Shown: positions 56,812 to 64,000 of the stretch, one piece after another
How the letters are laid out: each line of letters opens with the position of its first letter
How positions within the stretch are numbered: the first letter of the stretch is position 1
Assembly: GCF_905120345.1 (NCBI RefSeq)
Contig: NZ_CAJHOA010000001.1
Span: forward strand, 248,001 to 312,000
Length of the DNA: 64,000 nt
From: Denitrificimonas caeni
Lineage (GTDB): Bacteria; Pseudomonadota; Gammaproteobacteria; Pseudomonadales; Pseudomonadaceae
Direction: 5' to 3'
The notes under the pieces: generated by a model
What the model saw: only the letters and a program-made list of their open reading frames with translations
What the model was told of the DNA's origin: nothing
The model's database searches: none
Position numbers and translations under genes: made by a program

Positions 56812-57602
56812 ACCGACTGAGAAATCTTTTACCCAATACCCTCAGCTACCTATGGAGTGGCTGGGGCGCACTGGCAAGTTTGCTATTATTTTGTGCCGTG
56901 TGGGAGCTGGTCGGTGAGTATTATGGTGACCTAATTCTGCCTGGCCCATTAGAGGTTATTGGCCAACTAAAGCTGATGTTTAATAGCGGTATCGCCGGCC
57001 CTGAGCTGATTATTTCCGGCCGCCGCACCTTGTATGGCTTATTCTTAGCCTTAGCTGTGGGTAGCCTATTAGGCATGCTTGCGGGCTTTTCAATGACCAC
57101 GTCCATGCTGGCTAGACCGTTAATTACTTTATTGTTAGGTATGCCGCCCATTGCTTGGTTGGTGCTGGCCATGTTGTGGTTTGGTCTTGGCGATGCCACG
57201 CCGGTGTTTACCGTATTCATCGCGTGCTTGCCGATTGTGTTTGCCGGCGCGATGCAAGGCACTCGTACTCTCGACAACCATCTCAAAGCAGTGGCGCAGG
57301 TGTACCGACTGCCTTGGCACATGCGCCTCACCGATATTTATCTACCGCATTTAGCCTCTTACTTATTTCCAGCATGGATTACCGCTTTGGGCACCTCATG
57401 GAAAGTTGTGGTCATGGCTGAACTACTCAGTACCTCTGACGGAGTTGGCGCTGCTTTGGCTGTTTCTCGTGCACAACTCGACACATCGACCACTCTGGCT
57501 TGGGTTGTTGCGGTATTGGGCGTATTGCTGGCTACCGAATACTTACTGCTGGAGCCCATCAAACGGCATCTGGAACGCTGGCGCGTGGGAGTGAGTCAAT
57601 GA
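56808..57602 (+). CDS. ABC transporter permease (SsuC/TauC/NrtB type)
   Basis: 264 residues, about six membrane segments. The EAA-type coupling loop is AVAQVYRLPWHMRLTDIYLPHLASYL. It overlaps the substrate-binding and ATPase genes by four bases each (ATGA), so all three are translationally coupled. The extra long first helix region (ALASLLLFCAVWELVGEYYGDLILPGP) is typical of this permease branch. Confidence 0.87.
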   Translation: MNRLRNLLPNTLSYLWSGWGALASLLLFCAVWELVGEYYGDLILPGPLEVIGQLKLMFNSGIAGPELIISGRRTLYGLFLALAVGSLLGMLAGFSMTTSMLARPLITLLLGMPPIAWLVLAMLWFGLGDATPVFTVFIACLPIVFAGAMQGTRTLDNHLKAVAQVYRLPWHMRLTDIYLPHLASYLFPAWITALGTSWKVVVMAELLSTSDGVGAALAVSRAQLDTSTTLAWVVAVLGVLLATEYLLLEPIKRHLERWRVGVSQ

Positions 57603-58387
57603 GCGCTCTACAGATCCGCAACTTACAGCACAAGTATGCTTTAACCGAGGTGCTCAGTAATATTAATTTGGATTTAGCCGCTGGAGAAACTTTAGCCTTA
57701 GTCGGTCCTTCTGGCTGCGGAAAAAGCACGCTATTACATATTATCGCTGGACTGTTAACCCCCAGTGAAGCTGTGATTAAAAATGATTTTCGTGGTACCG
57801 CATGTATGTTTCAAGAACCACGTTTACTGCCGTGGAAAACTGCAGAGGACAACATCACTCTAGGCTTAAAAGCGTTACATGTACCTAAGCAAGCATGCCG
57901 ACAACAAGCACAAAACATTGCCAAAACATTAGGTTTAACTGCCGATGATTTGAACAAATACCCCCACGAATTATCTGGCGGGATGCAAAGCCGGATCGCG
58001 CTGGGTCGTGCCTTAATTATTAAACCTGATCTGCTCTTACTGGATGAACCTTTTTCAGCTTTAGATATTGGTTTAAAGCTGGAACTGTACCGGCTGTTGC
58101 GTCAGCACATCACCGAACGAGGTAGCAGCGTGCTAATGATTACCCACGACTTAATGGAGGCGGTGCGTTTAGCCGATCGAATCGTGATGATGATCCCAGA
58201 ACCGGGACGCTTAATTGGTGAATTTACCCTACAACAGTCACACGCTGAGCGAAGCGAGACTTGGATTTATCAGACCACTGCCAAACTGATGGCAAACGAT
58301 AGAATTCGTATTGGTTTTGGCTTAGCCGAGGGCTCACTCAATCTTACCGAGCACCTTCATACACAGCATTCGGGATGCAGTATATGA
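57599..58387 (+). CDS. ABC transporter ATP-binding protein (SsuB/TauB/NrtD type)
   Basis: 262 residues from the ATG at 57599. Walker A GPSGCGKST (36-44), signature LSGGMQSR, Walker B LLLLDEPFSALD, and the switch region MITHDLMEAVRLADRI. It powers the importer with the upstream permease. The last bases overlap the NnrS gene (ATGA at 58384-58387). Confidence 0.9.
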   Translation: MSALQIRNLQHKYALTEVLSNINLDLAAGETLALVGPSGCGKSTLLHIIAGLLTPSEAVIKNDFRGTACMFQEPRLLPWKTAEDNITLGLKALHVPKQACRQQAQNIAKTLGLTADDLNKYPHELSGGMQSRIALGRALIIKPDLLLLDEPFSALDIGLKLELYRLLRQHITERGSSVLMITHDLMEAVRLADRIVMMIPEPGRLIGEFTLQQSHAERSETWIYQTTAKLMANDRIRIGFGLAEGSLNLTEHLHTQHSGCSI

Positions 58388-59619
58388 ACCTGCTAAGGCA
58401 TTGTTTACAATCACCACTGCTATTATGCGGCTTTCGTCCTTTTTTTCTGCTAACGGCCAGCAGCGCCATAGTTTTTATGGGTTTATGGTTGTTATCGTTG
58501 CAGGGCTGGATCGAAGCATGGCCGATCGCTGGCGGTTGGTTATTGTGGCATGCTCACGAACTTATTTTTGGTTTTGCAGCGGCAGCGACTGCAGGTTTTG
58601 CCTTAACCGCAATTCCTGAATTCACCAACACTAAACCTTTGGGTCAGCTACCACTAATGAACCTCGTGGGCTTATGGCTGGCTGCACGTTTAAGTTATCT
58701 GCTCGCCTTCTGGGTCACTCCATGGCCAGCGCTGTTCTTCAATTTAATATTTTGGCTCGGGCTGTTGCTGTATATCAGTCCGCCGGTATGGCGCGATCCA
58801 CAGCGTAAACATATCAGCTTCACCTTAGTAGTTGCCGGCTTAGCTGCTTTGCAAACGGGCTTTTTCGTGTTTTTATCTGAACCCGGCTCCGCGCTAAAGT
58901 GGTTGTATATGGGTATTCACGCGCTAATGGTGTTGATTATTGTTGCCACCAGCCGCGTCTCTATGAGTGTGGTCAATAATCGAGTTGAACATAAAGAAAA
59001 CACCAGTGATCCCGATGCAACACCTTACTTGGCTCGGCCACCACGCCGTTATTTAGCTATAGCCATGATTGCCATCTGTGCCCTTGCGGAATTTACCTTA
59101 GGCGCTCATCCTGTGACGGGTTGGACAGCATTGGCAGCTATGGCAGCTATTTTCAACTTACTTAATGACTGGCATGTAGGTCGCCCTCTACTCTCTCGAT
59201 TGGCGTTAATGCTCTACGCCAGTTACTGGTTAATGGCGCTAGGTTATGGACTGCTGGGTGCGGCGTATTTAGGTGCCCCACTGTTACCTTCAGCAGGTCG
59301 TCACTTACTGACAGTAGGCGCGATGACCTTGTCGATTTTTACCATTATGTGCATTGTTTCACGCATCCATTCGGGCTTATGGCTGGATCGCAGACCCTGG
59401 ATCCCAAGTGCAGCACTGCTCTTTATCACCGCTGCTTTAGTACGTGCTTATGCCAGTTTTTATAGCGCTGCAACATCATTTAGTCAGCTACTGATAGCCG
59501 CCGGTTTACTCTGGGTCGGTGGTTTTCTGCTGTATGCTGTGTACTTATTTAAAACCTTAAGTACAGCGCGCACAGATGGACAAGCCGGTTGTGCGGAGCC
59601 AATAGCTGAGAGCCATTGA
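58384..59619 (+). CDS. nnrS: NnrS family heme-copper membrane protein
   Basis: 411 residues from the ATG at 58384, which overlaps the ATPase stop; an in-frame ATG at 58375 would give a longer overlap. About 12 hydrophobic segments, with LCGFRPFFLLTASSAIVFMGLWLL, GGWLLWHAHELIFGFAAAATAGFALTAIPEFTNTK and MSVVNNR regions typical of NnrS. NnrS proteins are linked to nitric oxide and denitrification and protect iron-sulfur clusters under nitrosative stress. Coupling to an ABC importer is unusual and suggests the substrate matters under NO conditions. Confidence 0.88.
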   Translation: MNLLRHCLQSPLLLCGFRPFFLLTASSAIVFMGLWLLSLQGWIEAWPIAGGWLLWHAHELIFGFAAAATAGFALTAIPEFTNTKPLGQLPLMNLVGLWLAARLSYLLAFWVTPWPALFFNLIFWLGLLLYISPPVWRDPQRKHISFTLVVAGLAALQTGFFVFLSEPGSALKWLYMGIHALMVLIIVATSRVSMSVVNNRVEHKENTSDPDATPYLARPPRRYLAIAMIAICALAEFTLGAHPVTGWTALAAMAAIFNLLNDWHVGRPLLSRLALMLYASYWLMALGYGLLGAAYLGAPLLPSAGRHLLTVGAMTLSIFTIMCIVSRIHSGLWLDRRPWIPSAALLFITAALVRAYASFYSAATSFSQLLIAAGLLWVGGFLLYAVYLFKTLSTARTDGQAGCAEPIAESH

Positions 59620-59770
59620 GCAACTTGATTAAAGTTATATGTACATTGCAGGGTCTCTACAGCTCACTGACCCACGATTAAAAACCGGAATAATGACACC
59701 ATAAGTCTTGATTTGTAACGGCTTAAAACGCATGAGACACTGCACACCCATGGCCCGATAAAGTCTTTTG

Positions 59771-60550
59771 TTAAGCCAGTATTTGTTTAAAATAACTGCA
59801 GCATCCAAACAAACCATCGCCGAGCGAGGCACTACGCTCTCGTGGTTTTTTCAGATCCAATTGGGGTACTGGCAAGTTAACACTGCGGCACAAACCATCA
59901 ATGTCGAGCAAGACAATCTCTGGATTACGGCCACCAATAAAACCGGCACGTCGAAACTGCGTCAACTGTCGAGAGAATGTTTCTGGGGTAATATTCAACT
60001 GCCTCGCAAGAATAGCCTGACGAACCGGCAAACTAAACCACGCTGAGCGATGCTCAATATATAAATCCAACAAATAACTCGCTAGGCGCTGCGCGGCATT
60101 ACCTATGGTCAGTAAGTCAATTCGATTCAACGACTGTGAAACAGCGACCGCCATACTTTCTAATAACTGCATGGCCAAAGCTGGAGTGCACTGACAAAGG
60201 GTCAGTAAGCTTTGTTTAGGAATCTTATACACGATGACATCACCCAACGCTTGCGCAGCTAGAGGGTATTGCGCATCGTTAATAAACATCATTGTTTCAG
60301 CCACTGTATCGCCAGCACCCACGGTGCGAAAAATCTTTTCTTCACCGTCGTAACAAGGTCGATATAAAGCGACCTCACCACTTTTTATCCAATAAAAATG
60401 TGTGGCAGGTTGACCGAAGCAAAACAAATGCTCATGTTCAGCAAGCACTATAAGCTTCGCGTCATTAAGCAAGATGCCCAGTATATTTTTATCAAACTGC
60501 GTAACAATAGAGGTTTTATTTTTGGCAGTAAAAGCCAATGCGCTATCCAT
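59771..60550 (-). CDS. Crp/Fnr-family transcriptional regulator (Dnr-like)
   Basis: 259 residues from the ATG at 60550; a frame to 60595 adds 15 residues without a ribosome site. Cyclic-nucleotide-like sensor domain (LFCFGQPATHFYWIKSGEVALYRPCYDGEEKIFRTVGAGDTVAETMMF) and a C-terminal helix-turn-helix LARQLNITPETFSRQLTQFRRAGF whose recognition pattern ETFSR matches Dnr/FNR-type site readers. FNR-type N-terminal cluster cysteines are absent, so it is Dnr/NnrR-like, probably sensing NO through heme. About 25 extra C-terminal residues follow the usual end. It likely controls nnrS and the neighbouring genes. Confidence 0.85.
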   Translation of the reverse strand: MDSALAFTAKNKTSIVTQFDKNILGILLNDAKLIVLAEHEHLFCFGQPATHFYWIKSGEVALYRPCYDGEEKIFRTVGAGDTVAETMMFINDAQYPLAAQALGDVIVYKIPKQSLLTLCQCTPALAMQLLESMAVAVSQSLNRIDLLTIGNAAQRLASYLLDLYIEHRSAWFSLPVRQAILARQLNITPETFSRQLTQFRRAGFIGGRNPEIVLLDIDGLCRSVNLPVPQLDLKKPRERSASLGDGLFGCCSYFKQILA

Positions 60551-60720
60551 AATGTACTCAAATAACTGACCAAAACAATCACTAATGAGAATCATTCTAC
60601 GCCAGAGTTACTAGATTACCAATGCGCAATATTCAGTATCGAACACATGTCCCACTGTGCTGAACGATGCTCACCAATAAAGCATGAGCACTCTCAGGTC
60701 AATTATCAGTCTGCTTATAG

Positions 60721-62790
60721 CTAAAACGCACCGCTAAACGCCAGTGTCACACCGCGACCTGGCGCCTTAAGCTCTTGGCCACTGATGCCATCAGTCAGAT
60801 GCTCATGATATTTCTTATTGGTTAAGTTGCTCAACTGCAGATCAATATGGCTGCTTTTTAAGCCTGCCATCACACCAAAACCATAACCCACGCGTGCATC
60901 TGCAGTGATAAAGCTATCGGTTTTATCTTCACTGCCATTACTAAAACGCTGAGCAATACGATCCTGTTTAGCCACTGCGCGCAAACCCGTGTGCCAAGAG
61001 AAACCACGTTCAGCCGGCTGACCAATACCTAAGCGCAATTCATTGGCAGGCATTTCATAAAGAGGCTCATTGTCTTGTTTGTTTTTTCCTCGCATCCAGG
61101 TAAATCCTGCATCAACAACAAAGACACTGAGTGGCACCTCAAGGTTACCCTCAAGGCCATAAGTCACCACTTTGCTAAGATTTTCGCTTTGTTTAATCGC
61201 TAAGCCATTTTGCGGATGATTGCTACCCGTTACACGACCGGCAATAAAATCATCAATGCGCGTATAAAAAGCGGCTAACTGGAACGCGTGCAAACCATCA
61301 CGGCCTTTTAAGCCCAGTTCAACACTGCTGGAACGCTCAGGATCGAGCTGCGGATTACCCACATGGTAATAACCATCACCGCGTGCTGAATCCTCAAAAC
61401 GCTCGCGCAAATCAGGCGCGCGGTAGGCCTGTCCGATATTGGCATACAAATTTAGGGTATCTGTGAGCGGTTGCACTGCACCCAGCGACCATGACAAGTT
61501 GTTATCGCTATGACTTAAACCCGATGTTTTTGCAGCGAGTCCTGAACCTTTAACTTTTGCATCACCTTGAGTGTGATCGTAGCGCAAACCTGCCGTTAAC
61601 AGCGTGCTACCAACCGAAAACTCATCCTGCACAAAGATACCTACGGATGAAACCTCACCATCCTTAAAGGGATCATTGCGCATATTATTATTAAAAAATG
61701 GTGGATTGTTATTCATATAACGCTCAGGATCACCGGTCATTTTCCAGCCTTCCACACCGGCAGTGAACCAATGTGCATCACTCAGCGCACCATTCCACTG
61801 GCTGCGCAAACCATGGGTGATAAAGCTGACGTCATTGCGCACATAGTTACGGTTTAGATTGGCAGAGTAGGCGCGGATCTCACGGTACACCTCTTGACGA
61901 TACACATCAGTTGAGAGTGTCCCATCGAGCAACGGAGCATCTAATCCTAACGCATACAGCTCACGATGCTGCTTGGGCGAATGAATGGTAACTTTACCTA
62001 AGACTGGTGGTAAGCCTGCCCCGCCTGGCTGACCGCCAGTTCGTGCAGAACCGGGGTACCAGACATCTTCATCATTGTGGCGTTGCAGGTTAACGCGCAG
62101 CACATAGTCACCAGCCAGCTTGTGCTGATATTTCAGCAATAACGTATCGGATTCATAGCCGGTTTTTCTCTCACGGCCATTGGGGCTTTTATAGTTACCC
62201 ACATCTCGCCCTGCTAGACCAACCACAAAGCCTTGTGTGGCATTGCTACCTTGTAATAACAGTGCACCGCTGTAACCGTGATCAATGCTACTGGCAGACG
62301 CACCAAAACGGCCACCCAGCTCTGCTTGCTCAGTAAAGCGTGGCTCTGGCGTTAACAAATTTACTACGCCGCCCATCGCACCACTGCCGTAGAGTACAGA
62401 ACCCGGCCCCTTCACCACCTCAGCACGGTCTAGTAGTCCTAAATCTAAAAATGAGGCTAAAGCACCTTGCGGCTGAGCTGAATTAACTCTAATACCATCA
62501 ACCATGACCACGACACTTTCGCGTTTTAAGCCACGTAACACTGGATTCTGTCCCCATGCCCCATCACTTTGTAGCGCCATCCCCGGCTGGCCGCGCAGCA
62601 AGTTACCGGCTGGGCCTTGGCTGGTCGCGTGCGGTTTGATGACGTTAATGGCTTGTGGTGTGTCAAAACTGTCACTGGCGTAGCCCCGCGCGGTAACAAC
62701 AGTGTCATCGAGTTGCAAATCCGCAGCATACGCAGACACGTTCAAAGCCGCTAAACAGGCCAAGGTTAATCGAGATAAAGGAAACGACAT
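60721..62790 (-). CDS. TonB-dependent outer-membrane receptor (BtuB/heme/copper-type)
   Basis: 689 residues from the ATG at 62790, with GGAG 11 nt upstream. Signal peptide ends near residue 22 (SAYA-AD), TonB box-like DDTVVTA follows, then the plug (NPVLRGLKRESVVVMVDGIRVN, EVVKGPGSVLYGSGAMGGVVNLLTP) and barrel with YRAPDLRERFE and GNPQLDPERSSSVELG, ending LAFSGAF with the terminal Phe. The FRAP/NPNL-like blocks occur in heme and related receptors, but also in others, so the ligand is unknown. The promoter carries a perfect FNR-type palindrome and a Fur-like box, shared with the ABC operon. Confidence 0.9.
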   Translation of the reverse strand: MSFPLSRLTLACLAALNVSAYAADLQLDDTVVTARGYASDSFDTPQAINVIKPHATSQGPAGNLLRGQPGMALQSDGAWGQNPVLRGLKRESVVVMVDGIRVNSAQPQGALASFLDLGLLDRAEVVKGPGSVLYGSGAMGGVVNLLTPEPRFTEQAELGGRFGASASSIDHGYSGALLLQGSNATQGFVVGLAGRDVGNYKSPNGRERKTGYESDTLLLKYQHKLAGDYVLRVNLQRHNDEDVWYPGSARTGGQPGGAGLPPVLGKVTIHSPKQHRELYALGLDAPLLDGTLSTDVYRQEVYREIRAYSANLNRNYVRNDVSFITHGLRSQWNGALSDAHWFTAGVEGWKMTGDPERYMNNNPPFFNNNMRNDPFKDGEVSSVGIFVQDEFSVGSTLLTAGLRYDHTQGDAKVKGSGLAAKTSGLSHSDNNLSWSLGAVQPLTDTLNLYANIGQAYRAPDLRERFEDSARGDGYYHVGNPQLDPERSSSVELGLKGRDGLHAFQLAAFYTRIDDFIAGRVTGSNHPQNGLAIKQSENLSKVVTYGLEGNLEVPLSVFVVDAGFTWMRGKNKQDNEPLYEMPANELRLGIGQPAERGFSWHTGLRAVAKQDRIAQRFSNGSEDKTDSFITADARVGYGFGVMAGLKSSHIDLQLSNLTNKKYHEHLTDGISGQELKAPGRGVTLAFSGAF

Positions 62791-62853
62791 AAAACAGATA
62801 CTCCGCATGGGTAAAATCAGAAAAACTGATTAATGAATGCGCAGCAGCATAAC

Positions 62854-62872
62854 TCAAATAATAATCATTACC
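62854..62872 (-). promoter_or_regulatory. Fur-box-like element before the TonB receptor
   Basis: On the minus strand the 19-mer beginning GGTAATGATTATTATTT matches 13 of 19 positions of the Fur consensus by my count. It lies 64 nt from the start codon and resembles the element before the ABC operon. Confidence 0.45.
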
Positions 62873-62874
62873 GT

Positions 62875-62888
62875 TTGATAATTATCAA
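62875..62888. promoter_or_regulatory. Perfect FNR/Anr/Dnr-type palindrome before the TonB receptor
   Basis: TTGAT-AATT-ATCAA, all ten consensus positions, 85 nt upstream of the ATG at 62790 and two bases from the Fur-like element. It is a complete 14-bp palindrome. Confidence 0.6.
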
Positions 62889-62994
62889 CTGATCTCTATT
62901 GCTGTAAAAAACCAACGGCGGCATATCAGTCAAGTGGACTGAAGAATTTTGAGTAAAAATTTCTTTAATCTGCTATCAACTCTCTAAGTGTTAA

Positions 62995-63651
62995 TTAAGT
63001 AACTGATCCGTTGCTCCTTGAAAATACCACAACCTCATCGCCTTCCTGCCAGGGTTGGAATTTAACCATACTCTGTTGAAATACTGGCTGTTCCAGCCAA
63101 TCACTCAGCCATTGCTGTAGGTTCGGATAGGGCAAACTGTAAAATGCCTCACGATCGACATGGGCGAACTGGCGCACAAAAGGCAGGATGCCGATATCAG
63201 CGATGCTGATATTCTCCCCCAGTAGATACGTATGCTTAGTGAGTAACCTTTCTAACAGCTGCAAAAACACCTCGCCCTTTTGTCGGTACTCGAGCTGAGT
63301 CAATTCCGGATGACGATCGGTATATTTATAGCGATCAAGCCAGTGTTTAAATTCATTATCGTTCTGTTCGATCAGAGCATTGGCGCTGATTAAATCGCTG
63401 TTTAACAATCCTTGCGGATCATTCTGCTCAAGCGCCCACTCGAGTATTTCTCTACTTTCCTCGATAACCCGTCTATCACCCTCAGCCAGCTGCAGAACAG
63501 GAACAGTGCCCTTAGGGCTGATAGCCAGCATCGGCGCCGGCTTGTTTTTCAGCACGACCTCCCGCAGCTCCACTTCTAGGTTGGCAAACAAAATACCGAG
63601 TCGAGCGCGCATCGCATAAGGGCAACGGCGAAAAGAGTACAAACGATGCAT
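62995..63651 (-). CDS. Glutathione S-transferase family protein
   Basis: 218 residues from the ATG at 63651, with AGAGGAT 6-7 nt upstream; the longer frame to 63726 is not supported. The N-terminal thioredoxin-like domain reads MHRLYSFRRCPYAMRARLGI with a CPY motif that could make it a Cys-type GST, then PKGTVPVLQL and VIEESREILEW (glutathione-binding cis-Pro and Glu-Ser). The helical C-terminal domain has ENISIADIGILPFVRQF. Glutathione conjugation or reductive roles are possible. The 3' end of the window after it holds no gene. Confidence 0.87.
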   Translation of the reverse strand: MHRLYSFRRCPYAMRARLGILFANLEVELREVVLKNKPAPMLAISPKGTVPVLQLAEGDRRVIEESREILEWALEQNDPQGLLNSDLISANALIEQNDNEFKHWLDRYKYTDRHPELTQLEYRQKGEVFLQLLERLLTKHTYLLGENISIADIGILPFVRQFAHVDREAFYSLPYPNLQQWLSDWLEQPVFQQSMVKFQPWQEGDEVVVFSRSNGSVT

Positions 63652-63726
63652 TGATATCCTCTGCGCCCTAAAAAAAGGAGCTTTTTGTATTTTTGGTAAG
63701 ACGATCATAGTGTGTTTCCTACTCAA

Positions 63727-64000
63727 TTAACTCAACCACTGACTATAGCTGAATGTTTATATTTCTGAGTAAGGTGATCGCCCAGCGCTGGCCGCTCTAA
63801 GTTCTTAAAATATCGATGTGCGAGCCTTTGCTAAAAGATTGGACTTGCGCTTAATCGCTAGCAACCGTGAACTGACGCATAGACCACTAGATAGCAGCAC
63901 GTAAACATATACAAAACAGCACAATGCTTATATCGAATGCGACAGCTACATTGTTCGTTATGACTGGCTAGTCCAGTATTTATTTGAGAGTATTGCTGCT
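63727..64000. other. Intergenic sequence to the window end, no gene seen
   Basis: About 270 bases of mixed composition with no convincing ORF, RNA or strong hairpin. Confidence 0.5.

Noticed and set aside
60669-60691. TGCTCAC...TGAGCA palindrome after the TonB receptor gene as terminator
   Set aside because: No T-run on either strand; may be chance, so not listed as a feature.
1-64000. tRNA, rRNA, CRISPR array, insertion sequences, prophage or attachment sites
   Set aside because: I saw no cloverleaf or rRNA segments, no regularly spaced repeats, and no transposase or integrase genes.

Overview
The window looks like the chromosome of a gammaproteobacterium of the family Pseudomonadaceae with unusually low GC, by eye a little under 50 percent. 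The evidence is an AmrZ/AlgZ-type regulator (a family I know only from pseudomonads), a Pseudomonas-like HU protein, ExaC, a cobT-cobC-cobS block, and the dnaX-ybaB-recR block with a 4.5S RNA just upstream of it. NnrS, a Dnr-like Crp/Fnr regulator and FNR-type palindromes suggest a nitric-oxide-handling, probably denitrifying bacterium (Denitrificimonas/Thiopseudomonas-like). That genus-level guess is inference.

Layout. 1-5.5 kb: the 5' part of an Mrp-type antiporter subunit A, SlyB-like and OmpA-like lipoproteins, pdxH, amrZ, HU and yggL. 5.6-11.8 kb: dacB (PBP4), a FadL porin and acnA. 11.8-15.3 kb: a leftward glxR-hyi-MFS-bolA run for C3 hydroxyacid metabolism. 15.4-18.8 kb: cobT-cobC-cobS and a rhodanese membrane protein. 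19-22.4 kb: recR, ybaB, dnaX and 4.5S RNA. 22.6-26.8 kb: a periplasmic sulfite dehydrogenase pair, cardiolipin synthase and an outer-membrane protein. 26.8-33.9 kb: a tiny 18-codon hydrophobic ORF with its own promoter and terminator, an ABC-2 exporter, GNAT, an aromatic amino acid permease and ilvD. 34-37.3 kb: a PepSY / DUF2271 / PepSY-flavoreductase operon behind a PmrA/QseB-like box. 37.4-45.3 kb: a chemoreceptor, transporters, SDR, crotonase, FrnE and FmdE-like genes, with one decayed gene. 45.6-53.5 kb: a catabolic island (exaC, dhaT-like ADH, GntP permease, second iron ADH, mmsA, iclR). 53.7-63.7 kb: a DHA2 exporter, an NMT1-type ABC transporter with NnrS, a Crp/Fnr regulator, a TonB receptor and a GST.

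How parts may work together. The 45.6-53.5 kb island has the right enzyme classes to take a C3 diol such as 1,3-propanediol through 3-hydroxypropionate and malonate semialdehyde to acetyl-CoA. The 55.7-62.8 kb block joins outer- and inner-membrane uptake to nitric oxide physiology, and the TonB receptor and ABC operon share two matching promoter elements (FNR-like and Fur-like).

The best candidate for something undescribed is at 27.07-27.34 kb. A consensus-like promoter, a 130-nt leader, a perfect Shine-Dalgarno, an 18-residue all-hydrophobic peptide and an intrinsic terminator make a compact unit resembling a type I toxin gene of the Ibs kind. A weak antisense promoter lies just downstream. 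All functional statements come from reading the sequence; no database search was run.
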